5,529 nt of DNA from Bacteroidota bacterium (GCA_003519375.1 DOWV01000382.1:13263-18791); one strand, 5' to 3'; positions 1 to 5,529 are shown, counted from the first letter of the stretch. Numbers and translations: made by a program. Notes: generated by a model from the letters alone, not told the origin.

Positions 1-450
1 ACCTACTGGGAGAAGTTCGACTATTTCGCCGTCTTCTGGGGCATCGCGGTCATCGGATCGACGGGTCTCACCTTGTGGTTCCCCGAGATCTTCACTCTTG
101 TCTTTCCGGGTTGGCTTCTGAACGTCGCGACTATCATTCACAGCGATGAAGCTCTGCTCGCCGTAGGCTTCATTTTCACGGTGCATTTCTTCAACACTCA
201 TCTGCGACCCGAGAAGTTCCCGATGGACATCGTCGTTTTCACGGGAAGAATGACCGTGGAGGAGCTGAAAGAAGACAAGCCGGCGGAGTATGAGGCTTTG
301 TTGAAGGAGGGAAAACTCGAAGAGTATCTGGTCGAGCCCTATCCTCCCATCGTCATCCGGGTGATACGACTGTTCGGATGGACCGCACTTTCTGTCGGAT
401 TCAGTATTGTGATTTGGATTATTTACGCGATGCTGTTCGCGTACCAGTAG
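1..450 (+). CDS. Di-haem b-type cytochrome, C-terminal part (FdnI/b561-like), 5' truncated by window
   Basis: Frame 1 is open from the first base to a TAG at 448-450, giving 149 visible residues; the true start lies upstream. Hydrophobic segments lie at about residues 9-27, 38-66 and 127-147. The middle one carries H47 and H62, with H67 just after it. Two histidines about 14-15 residues apart on one helix is the arrangement that ligates two stacked b haems in the formate dehydrogenase gamma / b561-like family (known for FdnI). A charged loop at about residues 69-115, rich in Glu and Lys, separates the last two helices and is probably cytoplasmic. The likely role is electron exchange between membrane quinone and periplasmic haems. 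In related loci such domains are often fused to an N-terminal multihaem c domain (as in Geobacter CbcL); whether that holds here cannot be seen. Family call is fairly sure, exact complex is not. Confidence 0.75.
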   Translation, partial: TYWEKFDYFAVFWGIAVIGSTGLTLWFPEIFTLVFPGWLLNVATIIHSDEALLAVGFIFTVHFFNTHLRPEKFPMDIVVFTGRMTVEELKEDKPAEYEALLKEGKLEEYLVEPYPPIVIRVIRLFGWTALSVGFSIVIWIIYAMLFAYQ

Positions 451-464
451 TGAGAAGAAAACCG

Positions 465-493
465 TTGCAAATGAGGGGTGATGATGGTATTAT
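465..493 (+). promoter_or_regulatory. Possible sigma70-like promoter upstream of the NapC-like gene
   Basis: TTGCAA at 465-470 and TATTAT at 488-493 are separated by exactly 17 nt. The -10 matches the consensus at 5 of 6 positions and the -35 at 4 of 6. Transcription would start near 500, leaving a leader of roughly 38 nt before the ATG at 539. The gap is 88 nt, the longest in the window, which makes a separate start plausible. This is a by-eye match only; if the host belongs to Bacteroidota, its main sigma factor may prefer a different -10 motif. Confidence 0.3.
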
Positions 494-510
494 CGAGCAC
501 CATTCTCATT
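470..510. repeat. Nested imperfect inverted repeat overlapping the possible promoter
   Basis: The outer arms AATGAG (470-475) and CTCATT (505-510) are complementary. The inner arms ATGGT (484-488) and ACCAT (499-503) enclose a 10-nt loop containing most of the candidate -10 element. The two stems are joined asymmetrically (8 nt on the left, 1 nt on the right). It could be an operator or an RNA hairpin between genes 1 and 2. There is no following T-run, so it is not a standard terminator. The stems are short and chance occurrence is possible. Confidence 0.25.
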
Positions 511-538
511 TCTGCACCGACATAATCCGGATGAGTTT

Positions 539-2029
539 ATGAAGAAGATTTTCCCGTCGTCGTTTTACAATCCTGTAACATTTGTCGGCGCTGCCATCGC
601 CGCAGTGAGTTTCGGACTCATTCTGTTCCTGATGGTGCTGGAAAGCATGACCGACAGTCCAAAGCCGTACATGGGTATTATCGCATTCGTGCTTTTGCCC
701 GGTATCATGATCATCGGACTTGCGATCCTCGTGTTCGGGGCTTTGCGCGAGCGCCGCCGGCGGATGCACGGCAAGCCGGAATTGCACCTTCCGCAAATCG
801 ACTTGAACAATCCCAGGCATCGTACCGCGTTCATCGTGTTCTCTCTCGGCACGATACTGCTGCTTCTCCTGTCGGCCTTCGGCAGCTTCAAAGCGTACGA
901 GCACACCGACTCGGATCAGTTCTGCGGCACGACGTGCCACACGGTGATGGATCCGGAGTACACGGCCTACCAGTACTCGCCGCACGCCAAAGTCGGATGC
1001 GTGAAATGCCACATCGGTCCGGGCGCAGGCTGGTTTGTCCGTTCAAAGCTCTCCGGCGCGTACCAGGTGTATGCCACAATCTTCAAGAAGTACCCGAAGC
1101 CGATACCGACGCCGATTGAAAACCTGCGTCCTGCGCAGGAGACATGCGAACAGTGCCACTGGCCGAAACATTTCTTCAGCGAGAAGCAGATGGTGAACAC
1201 GTACTTTGCCTCCGATGAGCAGAACTCCAGGTGGTCGATCGATCTCCTCATCAAGATCGGGGGCGGGAATATCGAAGCAGGCCCTACATCCGGAATCCAC
1301 TGGCATATGAATATCGCGAACGAAGTGACGTATGCGACGACCGATTCTCAGCGCCAGGTCATCCCCTGGGTGCAGGCGAAGTCGGCTGAAGGAAAAGTCA
1401 CGACGTACAGATCAACGGACATAACGCTCACCGACGAAGAACTGCAGCGGGCCAAGCATCGCCGCATGGATTGCATCGATTGCCACAACCGGCCGACCCA
1501 CATCTATCATCCGCCCGCCCGTTCGGTGAACCATGTGATGTCGCTGGGTTGGATCGATCCCGGGCTCCCGAACGTGAAGAGTATCTCGGTCAAGGCGCTG
1601 GAACAGCCCTATACGACGAAACAGGCGGCCCTCGACAGCATCAAAATCGCATTCGAGGAATACTACAGGGCGAACTACCCTGCTCTTCTCGTCAGCCAGA
1701 GCGAAAAGATCGCCCGTGCCGTCGGCGAAGTGCAAAAGATCTACAGCCGCAACTACTTTCCGGAAATGCGTGTGAACTGGAAGAAATTCAACGACAACAT
1801 CGGTCACATGTACTACCCGGGATGCTTCCGGTGTCACGATGGGAAGCATGTCTCCGAAGAGGGGAAAGTGTTATCGCGGGACTGCAATGTCTGCCACACA
1901 ATACTGGCGCAGCGGACCGAGAAGGACAAGCTCAGGCTGTCGCTCGGCGGCGTTGAGTACAAACACCCGGTCGATATCGGGGATTCGTGGAAAGAGATGA
2001 ACTGCAGCGACTGCCACAACTCGCAGTAA
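539..2029 (+). CDS. NapC/NirT-like multihaem cytochrome c, seven haem sites, three N-terminal membrane helices
   Basis: A 496-residue protein. Hydrophobic helices lie at about residues 12-35, 43-68 and 94-116; the third, just before the first haem site, corresponds to the single anchor of NapC/NrfH proteins. Haem c sites: an atypical CX3CH at C129-H134, then CXXCH at C154-H158, C203-H207, C312-H316, C429-H433, C449-H453 and C489-H493. M137 follows the first site and could be an axial ligand, as a methionine is for haem 1 in NrfH. Two long haem-free stretches (about 208-311 and 317-428) make it much longer than a classic tetrahaem NapC. The family takes electrons from membrane quinol and passes them to periplasmic cytochromes. 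The ATG at 539 has only a weak GGA (529-531) upstream but is the first usable start before the first helix. The following octahaem protein is a likely partner. Resembles Geobacter CbcS-like proteins; exact role unknown. Confidence 0.85.
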   Translation: MKKIFPSSFYNPVTFVGAAIAAVSFGLILFLMVLESMTDSPKPYMGIIAFVLLPGIMIIGLAILVFGALRERRRRMHGKPELHLPQIDLNNPRHRTAFIVFSLGTILLLLLSAFGSFKAYEHTDSDQFCGTTCHTVMDPEYTAYQYSPHAKVGCVKCHIGPGAGWFVRSKLSGAYQVYATIFKKYPKPIPTPIENLRPAQETCEQCHWPKHFFSEKQMVNTYFASDEQNSRWSIDLLIKIGGGNIEAGPTSGIHWHMNIANEVTYATTDSQRQVIPWVQAKSAEGKVTTYRSTDITLTDEELQRAKHRRMDCIDCHNRPTHIYHPPARSVNHVMSLGWIDPGLPNVKSISVKALEQPYTTKQAALDSIKIAFEEYYRANYPALLVSQSEKIARAVGEVQKIYSRNYFPEMRVNWKKFNDNIGHMYYPGCFRCHDGKHVSEEGKVLSRDCNVCHTILAQRTEKDKLRLSLGGVEYKHPVDIGDSWKEMNCSDCHNSQ

Positions 2030-2087
2030 CGGTCGGCATCGTTGACCGAACAAGAGCCACCAGCGGTCTTTGAACGGTGGAGACGCT
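2030..2087 (+). promoter_or_regulatory. Intercistronic leader with competing short stems, one covering the ribosome binding site
   Basis: In the 58-nt gap, CGGTC (2030-2034) can pair with GACCG (2044-2048), and that same GACCG can instead pair with a second CGGTC (2064-2068). CCACC (2057-2061) can pair with GGTGG (2076-2080), which overlaps the GGAG ribosome binding site of the next gene. The layout resembles a small attenuator or translational switch. All stems are only 5 bp, so this is tentative. Confidence 0.2.
2079..2082 (+). promoter_or_regulatory. Ribosome binding site deciding the start of the octahaem cytochrome gene
   Basis: GGAG lies 5 nt before the ATG at 2088. It favours this ATG over the in-frame TTG at 2070, which would place the GGAG inside the coding region and has no comparable site of its own. 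Confidence 0.7.
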
Positions 2088-2828
2088 ATGATAAGACTTA
2101 TTCATCGCATCCCCGACGCGCTTCGGCGGGTACTCGTATTATTCGTCGTGGTGATCGGCATTGCCCTGCTGGTGAGGATGCTGCTGCCCGCGGAGTTGAA
2201 GGACTCCGGCATACACGTGAAAACCACCATCGAGCATGAGATGGCCAAGCCGGTGAAATACGCCGGATCGGACGCGTGCACCGATTGTCACGAGGAAGCA
2301 AAGCTCAAGAAAGAAGGATATCACAAGAATTTGTCGTGTGAAACGTGCCACGGGGCGGCGAAAGACCACGCAGAGAATCCTACGGAAACAAAGCCGACGC
2401 TTCCGCGCATGAGGGAGTTCTGCTCAGGCTGCCACATTTACAATCCTTCCAGACCGTCCGGTTTCCCCCAGATCGTTCCGGCGGCGCACAACCCTCTGAA
2501 GCCTTGCGTTGAATGCCATAATCCGCACGATCCCAGGCCACCTAAAACTCCTGCGGAATGTTCTGCGTGTCATGCCGGAATTGCCCGCACGAAGGCGCTG
2601 TCTCCTCACGTGCAGCTTGAATGCACGGTCTGTCACTCCGCGCCCCAAGGGCACAAACTTTCGCCGAGAGTCGTCCGTGCATCCATCCCCGCAGAGAGAG
2701 CGTTCTGCGGAAAATGTCACGCCAAGGACGTGGGTGCAAAAGATGCGCCGAAAGTCGACATGCTCACCCACGGTGAGAAATATCTGTGCTGGCAGTGTCA
2801 CTATCCACATATGCCGGAGGTGCAATAG
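2088..2828 (+). CDS. Membrane-anchored octahaem cytochrome c
   Basis: A 246-residue protein from the ATG at 2088. An N-terminal stretch with several arginines is followed by one hydrophobic segment at about residues 15-33, probably an uncleaved signal anchor leaving the rest in the periplasm. Eight CXXCH haem c sites follow: C64-H68, C84-H88, C112-H116, C140-H144, C158-H162, C179-H183, C207-H211 and C234-H238. About one haem per 23 residues over the soluble part means a densely packed haem wire with little other fold. Additional histidines such as those in the NPH and YPH tripeptides after sites 4 and 8 are candidate axial ligands. It lies 58 nt after the NapC-like gene and 1 nt before the iron-sulfur gene, so it probably forms one complex with the Fe-S/NrfD pair, analogous to NrfB or QrcA. 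No catalytic site for nitrite or hydroxylamine (such as CXXCK) is visible. Haem count is certain; specific partner is inferred. Confidence 0.88.
   Translation: MIRLIHRIPDALRRVLVLFVVVIGIALLVRMLLPAELKDSGIHVKTTIEHEMAKPVKYAGSDACTDCHEEAKLKKEGYHKNLSCETCHGAAKDHAENPTETKPTLPRMREFCSGCHIYNPSRPSGFPQIVPAAHNPLKPCVECHNPHDPRPPKTPAECSACHAGIARTKALSPHVQLECTVCHSAPQGHKLSPRVVRASIPAERAFCGKCHAKDVGAKDAPKVDMLTHGEKYLCWQCHYPHMPEVQ
2816..2820 (+). promoter_or_regulatory. Ribosome binding site for the iron-sulfur protein, inside the preceding gene
   Basis: GGAGG lies within the last codons of the octahaem cytochrome gene, 9 nt before the ATG at 2830. It supports this start, although the same frame stays open upstream to about 2509, and it suggests translational coupling. 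Confidence 0.65.
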
Positions 2829-2829
2829 C

Positions 2830-3570
2830 ATGGAGCGCAGACGATTTCTCTCGAAGTTCATCTCGATCGCGGCATCGGGGACCGTACTGAGCGGCTTCTT
2901 CAAGCGCACATTTGCCCGCTCACCGGACTACGATCCCAAAGGTCACTACTACGGCATGGGGATACAGATCGACAAATGTATCGGCTGTGGAAAATGTGTG
3001 GAGGCATGCAAGGCAGAGAATGATGTGCCGAAAGAACCGTTCTTTTTCCGGACATGGATCGAACGGTACGTCATTAAGAGAGACGGTGAGGTGACTGTCC
3101 AGAATATCGATCCGAGAATCGAGCAATCGAAAGAAGTGTTCTCGGAAGGAGACATCCTCCGCAGTTTCTTCGTACCCAAGCTCTGCAACCAGTGCGAGAA
3201 ACCTCCGTGCGTGCAGGTCTGCCCGGTCGGAGCAACCTTTAAGACAGAAGACGGCGTCATTCTCGTCGATGATGACCGCTGCATCGGCTGCAGGTACTGC
3301 ATCCAGGCTTGCCCTTACGGAGCCCGTTACCTCCATCCGGAAAAAGAGACGGCGGATAAATGCACGTTCTGCTATCACCGGATCACAAAGGGAATGCTGC
3401 CGGCGTGCGTGGAGGTTTGTCCTACCCAGGCAAGGATCTTCGGCGACGTCAAGAGCAACGCGAGTCCTCTTGGCCGGTTCAAGCGCATGAACAAACTCCA
3501 CGTGCTGAAACCGTCTCTGAATACTGAACCGAAAGTTTCGTATTCCGGTCTCGACGGGGAGGTGCGGTGA
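2830..3570 (+). CDS. Tat-exported four-cluster [4Fe-4S] ferredoxin-like subunit (NrfC/PsrB/DmsB family)
   Basis: A 246-residue protein. The N-terminus has a twin-arginine signal (R3-R4-R5-F6-L7-S8-K9) followed by a hydrophobic stretch to about residue 24, so it should be exported folded. Sixteen cysteines form four ferredoxin motifs: C50/53/56/60 (CX2CX2CX3C), C119/122/127/131 (CX2CX4CX3C), C151/154/157/161 (CX2CX2CX3CP) and C178/181/193/197 (CX2CX11CX3C). This set and order is typical of the electron-transfer subunit of NrfC, PsrB, DmsB and related complexes, where it links a periplasmic redox protein to a NrfD-type membrane subunit. Here the NrfD gene follows with a 1-nt overlap and an octahaem cytochrome precedes it by 1 nt. 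No molybdopterin subunit is encoded in the window, so the partner is probably the multihaem cytochrome. Related Geobacter genes are called cbcT; function in this organism is inferred. Confidence 0.9.
   Translation: MERRRFLSKFISIAASGTVLSGFFKRTFARSPDYDPKGHYYGMGIQIDKCIGCGKCVEACKAENDVPKEPFFFRTWIERYVIKRDGEVTVQNIDPRIEQSKEVFSEGDILRSFFVPKLCNQCEKPPCVQVCPVGATFKTEDGVILVDDDRCIGCRYCIQACPYGARYLHPEKETADKCTFCYHRITKGMLPACVEVCPTQARIFGDVKSNASPLGRFKRMNKLHVLKPSLNTEPKVSYSGLDGEVR
3556..3563 (+). promoter_or_regulatory. Ribosome binding site for the NrfD-like gene
   Basis: GGGGAGGT ends 6 nt before the ATG at 3570 and 3 nt before the in-frame GTG at 3567. The spacing favours the ATG. It lies in the end of the iron-sulfur gene, consistent with coupled translation. 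Confidence 0.65.
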
Positions 3571-4784
3571 TGAATCCCCTGACCGAAAAACTCTTCGAAC
3601 TGCTCAAGCAGGTTACGGGGTATATCTACCCTAACGAGATCGAAGTCCATTGGGGAATTCTGGTCGTGGTCTACCCCTATCTCACAGGACTGGTTGCCGG
3701 TGCTTTTATCCTTGCTTCGCTGGTGAAGGTCTTCAACGTGAAGGAGGTGCAGCCCGCTTACCGGCTGGCGCTTCTCACGGCGCTGGCGTTTCTGCTGATC
3801 GCTCCTCTGCCTCTCCTCCTCCATCTCGGACATCCGGAGCGGTCGTTTGAGATATTCATCAGCCCGAACTTCACTTCCGCCATGGCGATGTTCGGGTTCG
3901 TCTATGCCTGGTACTTGATGGTTGTTCTGCTCCTTGAAATCTGGTTCACGTACCGAAAGGATCTCATCATCTGGGCGCAGGGTGAAACCGGTGCGATGCG
4001 TTTCATCCACAGGGCGCTCGCTCTCTTCTCCACCGACATCAGTGAACGGGCGGTGGAATTTGACAAGAAGATGGTCAAAGGCATTACGATCATCGGCATT
4101 CCGTCCGCGTTCCTTCTGCATGGATATGTGGGGTTCATCTTTGGCTCCATTAAGGCGAATCCATGGTGGAGCAGCGTGCTGATGCCGATCGTCTTCCTGT
4201 TCTCGGCCATCGTCTCAGGAATCGCCCTGGTTATCTTTCTGTACATGGTGATTACCCCGCTCCGGGGTGAGAAAATCGAGGTTCGTTGTCTCGACAAGAT
4301 GGCGTCGTTTCTTTTCTATGCTGTCATCGTTGACTTTTCGCTCGAACTTCTCGATTTTATCCACCGTCTGTACGAAAGTGAAGAATCGATCAGGATCCTT
4401 TCGGATCTTGTGATGAACAAACTGTTTGTGAGCCTCGGCGTCATCCAGGTATTGCTGGGGATGCTGCTGCCGCTTGCGGTGATGGTATCGATCAGGCTTT
4501 TCAAGCTCCAGGAAGAACTTCGGAAACTGCTCTATTTCGTCTCTGTCATCCTCATTCAACTCGGCATTTTTGCAACGCGGTGGAATGTCGTGATCGGAGG
4601 ACAGATGTTTTCGAAGAGTTTCCGCGGGCTCACGACATTCAAGATGGACCTCCTCGGGTTGGAAGGATTTGTGATGGCGTTGATTCTCCTCTCACTCCCG
4701 TTTATTACCCTGGCGATTCTTATCAAACTCCTCCCGCCATGGGACAAAGTTGTCAAGTCGTTTTCTGATGGAAGCGCACAATGA
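3570..4784 (+). CDS. NrfD/PsrC-like integral membrane quinone-interacting subunit
   Basis: A 404-residue protein starting at ATG 3570, which overlaps the last base of the preceding TGA stop. About nine hydrophobic helices can be drawn, near residues 27-52, 62-84, 100-127, 170-194, 200-228, 244-268, 282-310, 322-344 and 363-390. NrfD-family signatures are visible: H85-L-G-H-P-E-R91 after helix 2, H184-G-Y-V-G in helix 4 followed by N-P-W-W (197-200), and R337-W-N-V-V-I-G-G-Q345 after helix 8. The family has no cofactor of its own; it binds (mena)quinone and exchanges electrons with the Fe-S subunit, and some members are thought to move protons. The gene follows its Fe-S partner directly, as in nrfCD, psrBC and Geobacter cbcTU. 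Direction of electron flow (quinol oxidation or quinone reduction) cannot be told from sequence. Family assignment is strong; substrate is open. Confidence 0.9.
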   Translation: MNPLTEKLFELLKQVTGYIYPNEIEVHWGILVVVYPYLTGLVAGAFILASLVKVFNVKEVQPAYRLALLTALAFLLIAPLPLLLHLGHPERSFEIFISPNFTSAMAMFGFVYAWYLMVVLLLEIWFTYRKDLIIWAQGETGAMRFIHRALALFSTDISERAVEFDKKMVKGITIIGIPSAFLLHGYVGFIFGSIKANPWWSSVLMPIVFLFSAIVSGIALVIFLYMVITPLRGEKIEVRCLDKMASFLFYAVIVDFSLELLDFIHRLYESEESIRILSDLVMNKLFVSLGVIQVLLGMLLPLAVMVSIRLFKLQEELRKLLYFVSVILIQLGIFATRWNVVIGGQMFSKSFRGLTTFKMDLLGLEGFVMALILLSLPFITLAILIKLLPPWDKVVKSFSDGSAQ

Positions 4785-4813
4785 GGCCCCCGAACGTGCG
4801 GAAGCGAGGGCCT
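4784..4813. repeat. Short inverted repeat after the NrfD-like gene
   Basis: AGGCCC (4784-4789) and GGGCCT (4808-4813) can form a 6-bp GC-rich stem around an 18-nt loop at the end of the NrfD-like gene. No T-run follows, so it is a poor intrinsic terminator; it could be an RNA stability or processing element or chance. It lies in the 68-nt gap that separates the NrfD module from the Rieske/cytochrome b module. Confidence 0.25.
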
Positions 4814-4852
4814 GAGCCGTTGGACGGTACACGCAGCGTTTGACATTCATCG

Positions 4853-5326
4853 ATGGCTGGTTCGAATATGACAAATGATGTTGAACAAGGTGGCGAGCAG
4901 GAAGGCCGGCGCGATTTCCTGAAGTACGTGCTCGGCGGCGGGCTCCTTGCCTGGTCGGCGGCGGTGCTTTATCCGATTTTTGCTTTTCTGAAGCCGCCCA
5001 AACAAGCCGAGGTCGAAGTGACGAGCGTGAAGGCCGGCAAGGTGAGCGCGATTGAGAAAGATAGCGGCATGATCGTGAGGTTTGGAAACAAACCCGTCAT
5101 CCTGATTCGCGGCGCCGACGGCGATTTCCGCGCTCTCTCGGCGACGTGCACTCATCTTGATTGCACCGTGCAGTACCGCAAAGATATGGGCCTCATCTGG
5201 TGTGCCTGTCACAACGGAAGGTACGATCTGAACGGACGCAACATTGCCGGTCCGCCGCCTCGCCCGCTGGAAGAATATCGGGTGATTGTTCAGGACGATG
5301 ATGTTATGATTTCGAGAAAAGTATGA
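4853..5326 (+). CDS. Rieske [2Fe-2S] protein of a cytochrome bc/b6-type quinol complex
   Basis: A 157-residue protein. The N-terminus has a Tat-like motif (R19-R20-D21-F22-L23-K24) leading into one membrane helix at about residues 22-46, the usual uncleaved anchor of Rieske proteins. Box 1 is C99-T-H101-L-D-C104 and box 2 is C117-A-C119-H120-N-G-R-Y124-D. By family knowledge C99, H101, C117 and H120 bind the cluster, and C104/C119 form the stabilising disulfide. Pro-rich GPPPRPL follows, as in other Rieske proteins. Box 2 has Gly where high-potential Rieske proteins have Ser, a menaquinol-type feature. The gene overlaps the following cytochrome b gene by 4 nt, confirming the pair. The start is uncertain: ATG 4853 and ATG 4868 (residue 6) both lack a clear ribosome binding site; the longer is given. 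Equivalent to petC/qcrA products; role is taking electrons from quinol at the outer side of the membrane. Confidence 0.92.
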   Translation: MAGSNMTNDVEQGGEQEGRRDFLKYVLGGGLLAWSAAVLYPIFAFLKPPKQAEVEVTSVKAGKVSAIEKDSGMIVRFGNKPVILIRGADGDFRALSATCTHLDCTVQYRKDMGLIWCACHNGRYDLNGRNIAGPPPRPLEEYRVIVQDDDVMISRKV

Positions 5327-5529
5327 AACCTCTCTGGAAACGAGCGTACGACTGGGTTGACGAACGCGTCGAACTTGGCGGCCTTGTTGAATTCATGGGG
5401 AAGAAGTACGTGCCCGTGCACCGGCACTCAGTGTGGTATTATTTCGGGGGGGTCTCTCTTTTCCTCTTCATTCTTCAGGTGATCACGGGTATCCTTTTGC
5501 TGATGTACTACAAGAGCGGGGAGGAGCAG
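5323..5529 (+). CDS. Cytochrome b/b6 N-terminal part, 3' truncated by window
   Basis: The ATG at 5323 overlaps the Rieske stop as ATGA, and the frame stays open for 69 residues to the window end. After an amphipathic start, residues 29-69 read as the beginning of a b6/bc1-type cytochrome b: a V-P-V-H segment, then W-Y-Y-F-G-G (about 38-43) and a first helix carrying the L-Q-x-x-T-G pattern (about 51-56) ending in Y-Y. These match the conserved first-helix features of the family. The haem-ligating histidines of helices 2 and 4 lie beyond the window, so haem binding and whether this is a split b6-type or full-length cytochrome b cannot be judged. Together with the Rieske protein it forms the quinol-oxidising core. 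A c-type subunit would be expected downstream or could be replaced by the multihaem cytochromes upstream. Confidence 0.88.
   Translation, partial: MKPLWKRAYDWVDERVELGGLVEFMGKKYVPVHRHSVWYYFGGVSLFLFILQVITGILLLMYYKSGEEQ

Noticed and set aside
531..542. Three-codon mini-frame (ATG to TGA) overlapping the start of the NapC-like gene as ATGA
   Set aside because: It could in principle couple translation, but it has no ribosome binding site of its own and is short enough to be chance.
2070..2087. TTG at 2070 as start of the octahaem cytochrome
   Set aside because: It adds only six residues, has no upstream ribosome binding site, and would bury the GGAG that is well placed for the ATG at 2088.
539..2828. 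Nitrite or hydroxylamine reductase activity in the multihaem proteins
   Set aside because: No CXXCK or other catalytic haem motif is visible; every site fits electron transfer only.
2509..2829. Upstream in-frame extension of the iron-sulfur protein reading frame, giving a 353-residue version
   Set aside because: The extension overlaps the octahaem cytochrome gene, has no family features, and the ATG at 2830 has a good GGAGG site and begins with a twin-arginine signal.
2920..3501. Minus-strand open frame of 193 codons
   Set aside because: Entirely antisense to the iron-sulfur gene, whose sixteen ordered cysteines make the plus-strand reading certain.
3567..3569. GTG at 3567 as start of the NrfD-like protein
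   Set aside because: It is followed directly by ATG at 3570, which has better spacing from GGGGAGGT; the difference is one residue.
3375..4121. Long open frame of 248 codons on the minus strand
   Set aside because: It lies opposite the iron-sulfur and NrfD-like genes, and its translation is charged, low in recognisable motifs and typical of antisense shadow frames in GC-rich genes.
4784..4813. Intrinsic terminator after the NrfD-like gene
   Set aside because: The stem is only 6 bp with an 18-nt loop and no T-run follows, so it does not meet the usual pattern.

Overview
The window is a single-strand (+) gene cluster for membrane-bound quinone/cytochrome electron transfer. It holds seven genes. 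The first is cut at its 5' end by the window start and the last is cut at its 3' end by the window end. No RNA genes, mobile elements, CRISPR arrays or convincing terminators were found.

Layout: (1) 1-450, C-terminal part of a di-haem b-type cytochrome of the formate dehydrogenase-gamma / b561-like kind; (2) 539-2029, NapC/NirT-like cytochrome c with three N-terminal membrane helices and seven haem c sites; (3) 2088-2828, membrane-anchored octahaem cytochrome c; (4) 2830-3570, Tat-type periplasmic protein with four [4Fe-4S] clusters (NrfC/PsrB/DmsB-like); (5) 3570-4784, NrfD/PsrC-like membrane quinone subunit; (6) 4853-5326, Rieske [2Fe-2S] protein; (7) 5323-5529, start of a cytochrome b/b6. 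Genes 3-4 are 1 nt apart, 4-5 overlap by 1 nt and 6-7 overlap by 4 nt. The only gaps are 88 nt (1/2), 58 nt (2/3) and 68 nt (5/6), so one operon with possible internal control points is the simplest reading.

How the parts may work together (inference): two quinone modules sit side by side. One is an iron-sulfur/NrfD pair with multihaem cytochromes and no molybdopterin subunit in view, comparable to the Geobacter Cbc-type complexes and to Qrc/Nrf-type complexes. The other is a Rieske/cytochrome b module. Fifteen haem c sites in the two multihaem proteins, sixteen cluster-binding cysteines in the iron-sulfur protein, the b haems and the Rieske centre would form a wiring system between the (mena)quinone pool and periplasmic redox partners. 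The Rieske box 2 lacks the serine typical of high-potential centres, which fits a low-potential menaquinol chain.

Organism: a Gram-negative bacterium with a periplasm, Tat export and extensive cytochrome c maturation. The gene set and protein style suggest an anaerobic or facultative member of the Bacteroidota/Chlorobiota/Ignavibacteriota assemblage, or a Geobacter-like metal-respiring lineage. This is a low-confidence impression from sequence style, not a search result.
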